A stretch of DNA of 64,000 nt, taken from positions 1-64,000 of IMG/VR virus record IMGVR_UViG_3300025778_000010; one strand, 5' to 3'. The notes beneath the pieces are model-generated. The model was not told the origin of the DNA. It saw only the letters and a list, made by a program, of their open reading frames with translations, and made no database searches. The position numbers were made by a program, and so were the translations under genes. This DNA comes from a virus. The stretch's first letter is position 1. The number at the start of each line of letters is the position of its first letter. This document shows, piece by piece, positions 18,756-26,331 of the stretch.

Positions 18756-18764
18756 ATTATATCA
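18756..18764 (-). promoter_or_regulatory. Extended -10 promoter TGATATAAT
   Basis: Minus-strand TGA-TATAAT about 23 bases upstream of the SAP-like gene start and just after the capsid-gene hairpin. It would restart transcription for the connector genes. Confidence 0.45.
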
Positions 18765-18773
18765 GATAATGAC

Positions 18774-18801
18774 TAAGGGCAGGATTTGACTCCCGCCCTT
18801 A
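18774..18801 (-). terminator. Hairpin after the major capsid gene
   Basis: TAAGGGC / GCCCTTA inverted repeat with a 14-base loop, placed between capsid stop and the next gene. The minus strand lacks a strong T-run afterwards, so it may be a leaky terminator or processing site that enriches capsid mRNA. Confidence 0.45.
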
Positions 18802-18820
18802 ATCTTGCAACTAATTAATA

Positions 18821-19951
18821 TTAGTATGTATTTCCGTTTACGCCACCTGTAACGTTTGCACCGTTTGTAACGGAACCGAACGCACCTGAAGCAACAGAAC
18901 CAGCAACCTTGACGTTCTTCACGATAACGTGAGCGTCATAGTTTTCCATTTGTGCACCAACACGGATGAAAAGTGTATATTCGATTGTATCCTTCTTTGG
19001 TTGGAACAAACGATACACAGTTACATCACGCTTAATACCAATGATAAAGTTCTGTGGGAATGTTAAGTGTACATCGCCATGATAGCCTGTAGCACCGCTG
19101 TAATCTCCTGCAACGGTTTCTGTGATCAACGGAACGTTGATAACTGGAATACCAAATGCGTATGGAGTTACAGAACCTGGACCACCATCGTTAGCAGCGA
19201 CATCACCACGAATGATACCTGAAGCGATATCAAATGGGTTGAAGCCAGAGCTTGTCATAGCGGTTAGGTTGTACAAGTAATCTTGTACCAAGTTCGATCC
19301 TGTGAAGAAACGAAGTTGATTACGGCGTTGCTTGTACTTACGTGGGAGTGTCTTGATTGCAAGGTTGAATACAGCCTTGTCAAGTCCAACACCTTGTGCA
19401 TCAACAACGTGTGCGTTGTCGAGAGCGAGCTGACGGAATCCCTTAAATGCAGAAAGAAGACCAGATCCAGTACCAGTACCATTGATTAGAACATCCTCAA
19501 TGTCGTTACCAGCTTGGGTAGCCATCAAACGTGCAATGTGATCTTCTAGATCTGGACCCTCAACGTTGTCCTCTAGGGACTCTGATGAAAGTTCCCAGTC
19601 AAGACGCAACTTGCGTGTTGTTAGAGAGATCTTGTTAAATGTTGCAGCAGCAGATGCGAAACCTGCTCCTGTTGAGTTAGTATAATCACGTGGATTATCT
19701 TCTTGTGCAACTGTCATGATACGTTGTCCAACTGCAACACGATCAATTTCGGTTGTGTTTGAACGCATACGAATTGTACGAGCTGCCTTAGCTAGGATTG
19801 TCGCATCCCACATGTAATCCAAGAAGCGATTAGCTTGATCTGGATATAGAAGACCGTTACCTGAAAGGGTAGCAGAATCTGTAGAAGCGTTGACTGCTGA
19901 GGAACCGAGGTTCGTAGTATCAATTACTTTTTGTAGAAGTTCATTACTCAT
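18821..19951 (-). CDS. Major capsid protein, HK97 fold (376 aa)
   Basis: Begins with a short delta-like helical arm. The order then fits an HK97 capsid: an E-loop-like strand region (RSNTTEIDRVAVGQRIMTVA), then KLRLDWELSSESLEDNVEG, a spine helix (LEDHIARLMATQAGNDIEDV), and a P-domain ending IKRDVTVYRLFQPKKDTIEY. It directly follows the protease/scaffold gene as in HK97-type heads. Its base composition is noticeably less AT-rich than the fibre genes, as expected of a highly expressed protein. It shares a 19-base ribosome-binding leader with the major tail gene. A C-terminal Gly/Asn/Val-rich tail (residues about 350-376) may be surface exposed. Confidence 0.9.
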   Translation of the reverse strand: MSNELLQKVIDTTNLGSSAVNASTDSATLSGNGLLYPDQANRFLDYMWDATILAKAARTIRMRSNTTEIDRVAVGQRIMTVAQEDNPRDYTNSTGAGFASAAATFNKISLTTRKLRLDWELSSESLEDNVEGPDLEDHIARLMATQAGNDIEDVLINGTGTGSGLLSAFKGFRQLALDNAHVVDAQGVGLDKAVFNLAIKTLPRKYKQRRNQLRFFTGSNLVQDYLYNLTAMTSSGFNPFDIASGIIRGDVAANDGGPGSVTPYAFGIPVINVPLITETVAGDYSGATGYHGDVHLTFPQNFIIGIKRDVTVYRLFQPKKDTIEYTLFIRVGAQMENYDAHVIVKNVKVAGSVASGAFGSVTNGANVTGGVNGNTY

Positions 19952-19985
19952 TTTTTTATTTCACCACCTTATTTTTTTTATAGAT

Positions 19986-20480
19986 TTATTTTGTTATGCT
20001 TGATAACCCGAGGAAGGTTCCTTGCCATAGACTTTTTTGTATCTTTGTTTCTTCCAATGATCCATTAAGGTCACTGGACTTCTTAACTGCGGTTGCGGAT
20101 TCAAATCCTTTTAGCTGATGATCAACATAGTCAATCTTGCTATACATGTCCGTTACCGACTTTTGTAGTGCATCGTACTTCTCTGTTAAATCAGAGATTG
20201 CCTTTTGAATACCTGATGTTGTTTCCTCAAACATCTTGGTAACTGCTAGTACTGCATCATTATTTTCATTTAAATTCTTTGATAGAGATTCTCCAAGGAA
20301 GCTCTTAAGGTCATTGACCATCTTCTCAAAGTCAATTGTATCTTCAACCTCTGAAATAGTTACAGCTTTTTCAATTGATTCCCCAGCATCAACTGATGCT
20401 ACTTCTTCAACTACCGCAACTTCTTCGGCTGGAGCTTCTGCAACAACTTCATTAGTTGTTACTTCTGTATCTTCTGCCAT
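19986..20480 (-). CDS. Nested scaffold protein from internal start (164 aa)
   Basis: Inside the protease gene, AAGGAGG followed by TAATGAA and an in-frame ATG at 20480 is the best ribosome-binding site in the neighbourhood. The resulting protein begins MAEDTEVTTNEVV, is acidic for about 60 residues and then coiled-coil to the end. This mirrors the lambda C/Nu3 arrangement, in which the scaffold is produced in excess from the same frame as the protease. Seen in the sequence: ribosome site, start and coiled-coil. Inferred: that it is actually made. Confidence 0.6.
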   Translation of the reverse strand: MAEDTEVTTNEVVAEAPAEEVAVVEEVASVDAGESIEKAVTISEVEDTIDFEKMVNDLKSFLGESLSKNLNENNDAVLAVTKMFEETTSGIQKAISDLTEKYDALQKSVTDMYSKIDYVDHQLKGFESATAVKKSSDLNGSLEETKIQKSLWQGTFLGLSSITK

Positions 20481-21350
20481 TTCATTACCTCCTTCAGCTT
20501 TCTTGATTTTTTGTCCATCATTGAACAAAACCTTTTGTTTTTCATTTTGATCAGGATAAAGATTGATTCCAACTGTGCTATCAATTACATTACCACTTGC
20601 ACCAGGGGCAGCAGTTTCTGTTGCTTCATGTGCAGCTGTTGGTGCATCATCTTTTTTAAAATATGAATCAATAACTTTTTCAATTGATTCAAACTTTTCT
20701 GAATCAGATTGTTCTACCCAACCAATTGTTGACATACTGTCTCCACAAACAACACAACTTTTTGTTGTTGCTGTTGATGTTGATGCAACTTCATCTGTTG
20801 CACACCAGAATACATTTTCTGTTGGAGTATTTTCTGCCATTTTTTGAATAGAAAAAATATTTGCAAGTGGGTTTGCTGGAGAATCTACAAGTGATAGTTC
20901 ATGCAAATCATAATCATGAATAACTCTTCTTGTATCTTCTTCTCCGTCTACCTTTTCCATCTTTGCATCATTGATGTTACCACCAATTGAAAATCCGCCG
21001 TATGTTCCATCCAAGCACTTCTCCCATGCATCGGGTGCACCTTTAGAGATATATGCCGTTACATAAATTCCATTATACTTTTTGCCTGTTGACTTATCAA
21101 AAAATGAATCTTCTTTAAAATTAATCATTTTTCCAACAGCACTTGGTCCGTGCATCTCACGGATATTTCCTCTAAATCTTTCAAAGGCTTTCTTGCTTGC
21201 TTCTGCTGTTACAACATCCCCATGATGATCAACGTTATCTAATGAAGCAAATCCTGACACAGTTCTTTTTTCCTTATTGACTTTTGCAATAGGAAAGGCA
21301 AGAGTCATTGTTGACTCGCTATTTTGCCAATAAGTTTTTTGAATGTCCAT
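19986..21350 (-). CDS. Prohead protease fused to scaffold domain (454 aa)
   Basis: N-terminal 170 residues are a U35/XkdF-type capsid maturation protease. VSGFASLDNVDHHGDVVT at 31-48 holds the Asp/His-Gly-Asp motif, a His in EMHG at 67, a candidate Ser in GGFSIGG at 121, and ELSLVDSPANPLA at 151-163. A Cys pair (CVVCG, about residue 198) sits in the linker. The C-terminal 250 residues are acidic then coiled-coil (VNDLKSFLGESL, then ISDLTEKYDALQKSVTDMYS), the hallmark of a scaffold. It should cleave scaffold and capsid during head maturation. A perfect internal ribosome site makes a separate scaffold likely (next entry). Confidence 0.85.
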   Translation of the reverse strand: MDIQKTYWQNSESTMTLAFPIAKVNKEKRTVSGFASLDNVDHHGDVVTAEASKKAFERFRGNIREMHGPSAVGKMINFKEDSFFDKSTGKKYNGIYVTAYISKGAPDAWEKCLDGTYGGFSIGGNINDAKMEKVDGEEDTRRVIHDYDLHELSLVDSPANPLANIFSIQKMAENTPTENVFWCATDEVASTSTATTKSCVVCGDSMSTIGWVEQSDSEKFESIEKVIDSYFKKDDAPTAAHEATETAAPGASGNVIDSTVGINLYPDQNEKQKVLFNDGQKIKKAEGGNEMAEDTEVTTNEVVAEAPAEEVAVVEEVASVDAGESIEKAVTISEVEDTIDFEKMVNDLKSFLGESLSKNLNENNDAVLAVTKMFEETTSGIQKAISDLTEKYDALQKSVTDMYSKIDYVDHQLKGFESATAVKKSSDLNGSLEETKIQKSLWQGTFLGLSSITK

Positions 21351-21391
21351 ATGTAAATAAATAGTATCAGTTTTTATGAATAAAACATAAT

Positions 21392-21733
21392 TTAACTAAT
21401 ATTTTTTTCTTCTTTTGGAACAATTTTGACGTTCTGAAATTGTTGATTTTGTGGGTTTCCTGGGATTGTAAATTGAGGAGGAACCCCTTTGTCCCCATCA
21501 TTTATGTTATTAACATAGGGGGTTTCTATATGAGATTGTGGCATTACATTGGGAGATGCTGTTGAATTATGTGATACTAGACCGCCAGTTATAAACCCGC
21601 CAAATGTATACCAAAGGGTTGCTGCATCATGGGCAAAACCACGGCATGCCCACGGGATACCCGCTGATATCATGGCTATACCAAGCTGTTTAGCGTCCCC
21701 AATATTAAATTTAAAGTGATGATGTAGATTCAT
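21392..21733 (-). CDS. Holin-like small membrane protein (113 aa)
   Basis: The start overlaps the endolysin stop by four bases (ATGA). The first 55 residues hold two hydrophobic stretches (LGIAMISAGIPWACRG and AATLWYTFGGFITGGLVS). The rest is polar, Pro/Asn/Gln-rich and ends with charged residues. The layout (hydrophobic N-terminal part, polar C-terminal tail, coupled to the endolysin) fits a holin or lysis regulator, but no family signature was recognised. An His-rich start (NLHHHFKFN) is unusual. Other possibilities are a virion membrane-interacting protein or an antiholin. Confidence 0.5.
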   Translation of the reverse strand: MNLHHHFKFNIGDAKQLGIAMISAGIPWACRGFAHDAATLWYTFGGFITGGLVSHNSTASPNVMPQSHIETPYVNNINDGDKGVPPQFTIPGNPQNQQFQNVKIVPKEEKNIS

Positions 21734-22590
21734 AATGATCCCTTTAAAGTATCATAAACTATTTGGGGTACTTGTCCTGCTTTTACTATAATACCCGCTT
21801 TTTTATCAAATATAACAAGTGCTGCCTGTGTTTGAGTATTCATTGTTCCCGTAGCATATTTTGCTACAAGTAAGCCTTTTTTAACTAAAGCTTTTTGAAC
21901 TGTTAATACTGCATCATTAGTTTGACCTAATGTAAAAGAATTTGATGTTGATGGAAATGGTGGAGCATAAAATGCAGTGGGTGTAGGTGTCGGAGTTGCT
22001 GTTGAATTATTAGCAGTGCCAGTATGTGACATTCCAAGTGCTCCTGCAACTCCTGTTCCAACAGTAGCAACTGTTGCCGTTGCTTTTTTACTTGTAGCAA
22101 TAGATTTTGTTGGTTGAACAGTTACTGGATATTTAGGTCTTACAATTGCCATAACATAAAGATATGGACGATGTTCCCTATAACATCCTCCGCCATTTGC
22201 AGCAGATTTTCCTGTTGAATCACTAGTATTAAAACCAATTGTAGTTAATCCATCGGCACTTGCTGCCTCAACAATTTCTACATGTTCTGCAACACCTGTT
22301 CCCCATGAAAAGAAAACAAGATCACCAGGTTGTGCTTGATATTTATTTACAACTAAGCCTTGACGTTGAAACCAATTTAATCCTGCAGGACAATATGCAA
22401 AACCTTTTTGAGTTTGAGCTGCAACAAGATTTGATAATCCAACTTGCCCAAAACACCAACTGATTCCCATTGCACAATAACTTGCGTTTGGAATGCCATA
22501 CCATATTCCGTATGGGTTTTCATTCATAGGTCCTTCAATAAAACCTATTTGACTTCTAGCAACATTTAATACATCAAGTGGCGTTGCCAT
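21730..22590 (-). CDS. Endolysin: CHAP amidase/endopeptidase plus peptidoglycan-binding domain (286 aa)
   Basis: Residues 1-155 form a CHAP/NlpC-P60 cysteine hydrolase. The nucleophile is Cys39 in ASYCAMGISW, His103 lies in AEHVEIVE, and there is a polar residue near Asn121. A linker rich in Thr/Ala/Pro follows. The C-terminal 65 residues (FTLGQTNDAVLTVQKALVKK, then TGTMNTQTQAALVIFDKKAG) are a PG_binding_1 repeat that anchors to the cell wall. It would cut peptidoglycan at lysis. It is coupled to the holin-like gene. It lies between portal and protease rather than in a separate lysis module, so it is expressed with head genes; a virion-associated role is also possible. Confidence 0.88.
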   Translation of the reverse strand: MATPLDVLNVARSQIGFIEGPMNENPYGIWYGIPNASYCAMGISWCFGQVGLSNLVAAQTQKGFAYCPAGLNWFQRQGLVVNKYQAQPGDLVFFSWGTGVAEHVEIVEAASADGLTTIGFNTSDSTGKSAANGGGCYREHRPYLYVMAIVRPKYPVTVQPTKSIATSKKATATVATVGTGVAGALGMSHTGTANNSTATPTPTPTAFYAPPFPSTSNSFTLGQTNDAVLTVQKALVKKGLLVAKYATGTMNTQTQAALVIFDKKAGIIVKAGQVPQIVYDTLKGSL

Positions 22591-22593
22591 TTA

Positions 22594-24177
22594 TTAATCC
22601 TGTTGTCTTCCCTCTCCTTGTGGGTTACGTCCAGTACCCATCTTGTCAGGAGCATTTAATGTTCTATCTTGACTACGTGTTTTATTTCCACTTGCATCAG
22701 ATGCTGCATCTTGTGCTGCTTTAGGATTAATAATAAGCACTGCATCACCGCCTTCAAGCGGTGCCATGCCACGACGAGCACGAACTTCGTTAGGAGTAAT
22801 AACTTGATCCTTAAGATAACGATCATCAATGCGTGATTGTGTTTCTTCGTCTGTAAGTGCAAGTTCATTAAATCTAAGAACAAATGCGTCTGTAAATTCT
22901 TTAATAATCAAGTTAATCTTAAACTCAAGCTCTTCTTGACGTGGACGACATACTTGTTCTTTAAATGTTTTGTCAGCATCTTTAGCATTTGCCAAAGAAA
23001 CATTTGCAGGCATACCAAGCTTTGATACTGGTACACGGTGGGCCAAAAGAATACGGTCTCTATTTTCAATAGCATAGTTTTTAAATGAAGAATCTTGAAC
23101 TCCAGCTTCAATAGGTTTCATATCAAACTCTACACGACCTTGTTCACCATCAGATGGTAGAGGAATGTAAAGGGTTCTGTGATTTCTTCCACGCAGTCCT
23201 GTTTGGAAAAATTCAAGCAACTTACGCTCAGAATCAGCTGTAAGCTTTGCACCCTTTACAGTAATAATATAACGTGGTACCGCTTTATTTTCAAAGTAAT
23301 CTAAATTAAATCTTTGTGCAAATTCATCGCCTGCTACAGCATTTTTTGCTGCAAGGATATCTGGTACGCCATAATAGGTGTTTGATGGAGTAAATACTTT
23401 AAAATGAATTACTTCATTTGGCTGTGGATCTGTACCAATTTGATCAGGAGTTTCTGTGTCTCCAAAATTTCTAAAAAATGTATAACGGTTATAAACAACT
23501 TGTACAAAGCCATCACGGTGACGACGAATACGCATAGTGGTTGTAGGAATATGTCCAAGATAACCAATTTTTCCTGTTGATGTACGTCCTACTTCAAGAT
23601 AAGCATTTCCTGTTGACTCAAGATCAATAAAAACTTTTTTCATATTTTCAATAAATGAATCATCTGAGTTCATTGATTCAAGATAATTACGCAACTCTTC
23701 TTTTGCTTGCTCTAACTTGTTACGCAATTTATCAAGTTTTTTTGGGTTATCCATAACCTCTTCAATTTTAGATGTTGTGTTCCAAGTATTATCAAACTTG
23801 TACCCCAAACCAACCACGTTTGCTGCTTTAGCATTTACTGCAGAGTGATGATATGGAGATACATCATAAAGTTGTGCTAGATAAAGCATATTGTATGGAG
23901 GTTGAACAATTTGAAATAATGAATATCCTGTTAAATCTAATGGGTCAAGCTTTTTAGATTTAGCATCTTGAATACCAGTAAAGGATTTTTCTAGTCTTGA
24001 AGCATTTCTTCTAAAGTTTGCACTTAATCCTTCTGACTTTTTAATCTCTTCCCATGGCTGTGAAAATGGATCAGGAAATTCTTGTTCTCTTTTTCTAAAA
24101 ATGCCAAGATCAGCATCTGAGGTAATCTGTACCTCATCGCCTTCATCATCATTCATAATTGTTACATTGTGTTCCAT
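22594..24177 (-). CDS. Portal protein (527 aa)
   Basis: Located upstream of protease and capsid genes. The N-terminal part has YNMLYLAQLYDVSPYHHSAV and a helical clip region. HFKVFTPSNTYYGVPDILAA and RDRILLAHRVPVSKLGM are conserved phrases of SPP1/HK97-type portals. The C-terminal region includes a helical crown (EFKINLIIKEFTDAFVLRFN) and an acidic/Gln-rich tail. Twelve copies would form the DNA entry ring, bound by terminase and later by the adaptor. The start is one base after the stop of the small gene upstream (TAAT-ATG), so coupled. No terminase gene lies next to it within the window, which is unusual. Confidence 0.88.
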   Translation of the reverse strand: MEHNVTIMNDDEGDEVQITSDADLGIFRKREQEFPDPFSQPWEEIKKSEGLSANFRRNASRLEKSFTGIQDAKSKKLDPLDLTGYSLFQIVQPPYNMLYLAQLYDVSPYHHSAVNAKAANVVGLGYKFDNTWNTTSKIEEVMDNPKKLDKLRNKLEQAKEELRNYLESMNSDDSFIENMKKVFIDLESTGNAYLEVGRTSTGKIGYLGHIPTTTMRIRRHRDGFVQVVYNRYTFFRNFGDTETPDQIGTDPQPNEVIHFKVFTPSNTYYGVPDILAAKNAVAGDEFAQRFNLDYFENKAVPRYIITVKGAKLTADSERKLLEFFQTGLRGRNHRTLYIPLPSDGEQGRVEFDMKPIEAGVQDSSFKNYAIENRDRILLAHRVPVSKLGMPANVSLANAKDADKTFKEQVCRPRQEELEFKINLIIKEFTDAFVLRFNELALTDEETQSRIDDRYLKDQVITPNEVRARRGMAPLEGGDAVLIINPKAAQDAASDASGNKTRSQDRTLNAPDKMGTGRNPQGEGRQQD

Positions 24178-24178
24178 A

Positions 24179-24517
24179 TTAACCTAACTCCATCTCCCGC
24201 ATTTCTTTAACGTATTCCATCATTGCTGGTAAATCTTGAGGGTCTGGAACTAAACCTAATTCTGCCCGAGATTTTTGTTCTTCTAATTCTTCATCGGTAA
24301 CGGGTCTGTGACCAGAAAAGAACAGGGGCTGACCTTCATCTAAATCATATTCTTTTGCCGCTTTTTTTAATTTATTAATTTGCCTGATGTCTCCACGCAT
24401 TGAAGGAATGCTTAAATAAGCTCCTTCTTCGTCTCTTACAACAGAACCGTCTGGCATCTGCCAAACATACATGCCCCAATTAACTTCATCAACTGGTGTT
24501 ACTTTCATCTTACCCAT
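24179..24517 (-). CDS. Conserved small acidic protein upstream of portal (112 aa)
   Basis: Not recognised as a named family. The sequence opens with a Trp/Met-rich beta part (NWGMYVWQMPDGSVVRDEEG), then a helical middle (QINKLKKAAKEYDLDEGQPL) and an acidic end (PAMMEYVKEMREMELG). A similar small gene is common next to portal genes of actinophages, so a packaging or head role is plausible. A TGG-TATTAT promoter element lies six bases before the ATG, which would give a leaderless or nearly leaderless transcript. It is the first gene of the morphogenesis run. Confidence 0.55.
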   Translation of the reverse strand: MGKMKVTPVDEVNWGMYVWQMPDGSVVRDEEGAYLSIPSMRGDIRQINKLKKAAKEYDLDEGQPLFFSGHRPVTDEELEEQKSRAELGLVPDPQDLPAMMEYVKEMREMELG

Positions 24518-24523
24518 ATGCTT

Positions 24524-24532
24524 ATAATACCA
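24524..24532 (-). promoter_or_regulatory. Extended -10 promoter TGGTATTAT for the portal operon
   Basis: Minus-strand TGG-TATTAT whose last base is only six bases from the ATG at 24517. The expected transcription start is therefore at, or next to, the start codon (leaderless). Confidence 0.5.
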
Positions 24533-24584
24533 TTTCTACTAGGTAAAGCCTAAATATTGAACAGTTACCTGCCAAAATTACTTA

Positions 24585-25313
24585 CTATCTATATCTTTTT
24601 GGTACCCAAAGATGCTTTTTATAATACCCAACAATGTATTTTTTCTTTCTTTCCATTGCCCAATGTGCACTTTGTTGCAGATCTTTGTTTACTTTACTTT
24701 CCCATTCAGCTCTTTTAACTGGAAGTACATGCATATATGGCGTACCCGCTGGGATTATCCCTTCAAAACCTTCTTTAATGTGAAATGTGACGTTTCCAGC
24801 ACCCCAGTATTGATCTGTATCCATAATTCCTGAAACTGTCGTAAAAGGTAAATCTGTTCGATTTAAGGGGTGTGTAAAAAGAGTAGACCAACCTTTTGGC
24901 GTTTTTACACCCCAATGCATATTCCAAGAAAAGTGTGCGTTGTAATGCCCTGGTGGTGTAGGATATTGTTCTACATGTCTAACAGCTAAAGGCGATAGCG
25001 TATCTGGCCTCCAAGTTAATTGTGGAATACCTCTGACATTTTTAACAACAATATCACACCAAGTTACATAATGGTAGCCACCTGTTAGTGCATCTAAATA
25101 AACCATGCAGTGTTTTAGAGATGCATTTACACTTTTATTATCTAATGGACCTAAAACAAGTTCATCTCCTCTATGATATTTTGGCATTTTTTTCCAAAAA
25201 TCAGGAACATTTTTAATTGCTGAAACAGGACCGTCAACTATCTGAAATACGTCTTCTGTCCAAGGATAGAATTCAATTAACTGTTTTTGATCTTTATTTT
25301 TTTTACCAAACAT
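24585..25313 (-). CDS. DUF6065-like protein of unknown function (242 aa)
   Basis: The protein opens with a charged leader, then QLIEFYPWTEDVFQIVDGPV and NVPDFWKKMPKYHRGDE, then LKHCMVYLDALTGGYHYVTW. The order of 'FYPW', 'P-x-FWKKMP' and 'KxCM-x-YLDAxTxGY' resembles DUF6065, a family seen in phages and bacteria without assigned function. The C-terminus is Lys/Arg/Trp-rich (KKKYIVGYYKKHLWVPKRYR). It overlaps the downstream end of the GlcNAc-transferase-like gene by 11 bases and is co-transcribed with it. It may act with that enzyme in modification of a virion or host glycan, but this is only contextual. Confidence 0.5.
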   Translation of the reverse strand: MFGKKNKDQKQLIEFYPWTEDVFQIVDGPVSAIKNVPDFWKKMPKYHRGDELVLGPLDNKSVNASLKHCMVYLDALTGGYHYVTWCDIVVKNVRGIPQLTWRPDTLSPLAVRHVEQYPTPPGHYNAHFSWNMHWGVKTPKGWSTLFTHPLNRTDLPFTTVSGIMDTDQYWGAGNVTFHIKEGFEGIIPAGTPYMHVLPVKRAEWESKVNKDLQQSAHWAMERKKKYIVGYYKKHLWVPKRYR

Positions 25314-26322
25314 TATAACTTCTTTCTAAATCATAAATATGCCTTGCTCTAGTATATTCGGCTTTATCAGTTTTGGCAAATTGCTCCATTTGCTCATAAA
25401 ATAATTTATAATTAATTCCTGATACTTCTTCATAATCATCTAAATCTTGTTGAGATGGGGCACCCCATTTACCTAAAACTTTACCCGTCAAAAGATCTTT
25501 ATTTCTTAAAAGCCCTTCTATTGCAAGATGATAAAATGTTACGTTATTTTTATCTTTTACAGAAAGCATGTTTCTCCAGGAATTTTCAGGCATAGTTTTA
25601 TTATGCATGGCTCTTGTCCACATTGTGTCTTCTTTGATTGCAAAAAATTGATAACCTCTAGTCCAAGATCTCATAGCAGTTATATTTTCTTCATGGTATT
25701 TAATTTTTACATCAAAAGGAATTTCTTCAAGATACGTGCCTTTTGTAAAAAGAAAATTTGCTGCAATTAAATATTGCTCATGATAAAAAGTTTTAAAATT
25801 TATTTTTTGAGGATGTGGTGTTGGTAATCCAGTGTTGGCAAAAATATCTTCATTAATCTCTCTAAAAGTCATGCCCCAAGGTTCTATATCAGACATATCT
25901 TTTTTATCATCTTGATTTAAAATATTGCCAAAATCGTCTTTTGACCAAGTTGGTACAAGAGTTGTTATAATGGGTTTATAAAAAAGTTTATTTAATTCTT
26001 CATGCCTTTTAATAAGTATTGTATCCCAATTACTTTTAAATATTGTATGAGCATCTATTTGTAAATAGTAATCTTCGTCTTCATATAAAGACGCAACAAT
26101 TTTTCTTGATTGCCCAGTGCCTAATCCTATTGAATAATCTGATTTAACATATTTAACATTTGGATACATTGATATATCTGGAAAGTTGCCGTCAGTATAA
26201 TGTAACAATATTCCAAAATGAACATTTTCTGGGTACTTTGCATTACTTAAAGCTGTTGTAATTGTTAAATCAATATCTTCTTCATTATAAGCTGGAAAAC
26301 CAATAAAAATAGTTTTTTTCAT
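25303..26322 (-). CDS. GlcNAc-transferase-like glycosyltransferase (339 aa)
   Basis: N-terminal IFIGFPAYNEEDIDLTITTA is a Rossmann-like sugar-nucleotide start. YYLQIDAHTIFKSNWDTIL at about residue 89 is the DxH variant of the metal-binding DXD motif, typical of the Skp1-GlcNAc transferase-like family (PF11397). Also visible are RKIVASLYEDED and EEISGINYK-type helical ends. These enzymes transfer GlcNAc to hydroxyl groups on proteins. In this phage the target may be a Ser/Thr-rich virion protein, such as the neighbouring PASTA/Hint protein ending ten bases upstream, or a host glycan. The family assignment is fairly secure; the substrate is not. Confidence 0.65.
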   Translation of the reverse strand: MKKTIFIGFPAYNEEDIDLTITTALSNAKYPENVHFGILLHYTDGNFPDISMYPNVKYVKSDYSIGLGTGQSRKIVASLYEDEDYYLQIDAHTIFKSNWDTILIKRHEELNKLFYKPIITTLVPTWSKDDFGNILNQDDKKDMSDIEPWGMTFREINEDIFANTGLPTPHPQKINFKTFYHEQYLIAANFLFTKGTYLEEIPFDVKIKYHEENITAMRSWTRGYQFFAIKEDTMWTRAMHNKTMPENSWRNMLSVKDKNNVTFYHLAIEGLLRNKDLLTGKVLGKWGAPSQQDLDDYEEVSGINYKLFYEQMEQFAKTDKAEYTRARHIYDLERSYNVW

Positions 26323-26331
26323 ATAAAAACC

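Noticed and set aside
20236-20847. Rightward frames opposite the protease/scaffold gene
   Set aside because: Antisense shadows of a coiled-coil gene; no ribosome site or conserved motif.
22594-26322. Large terminase expected near the portal gene
   Set aside because: No Walker A or nuclease motif seen in the neighbouring genes; terminase must lie outside the window.
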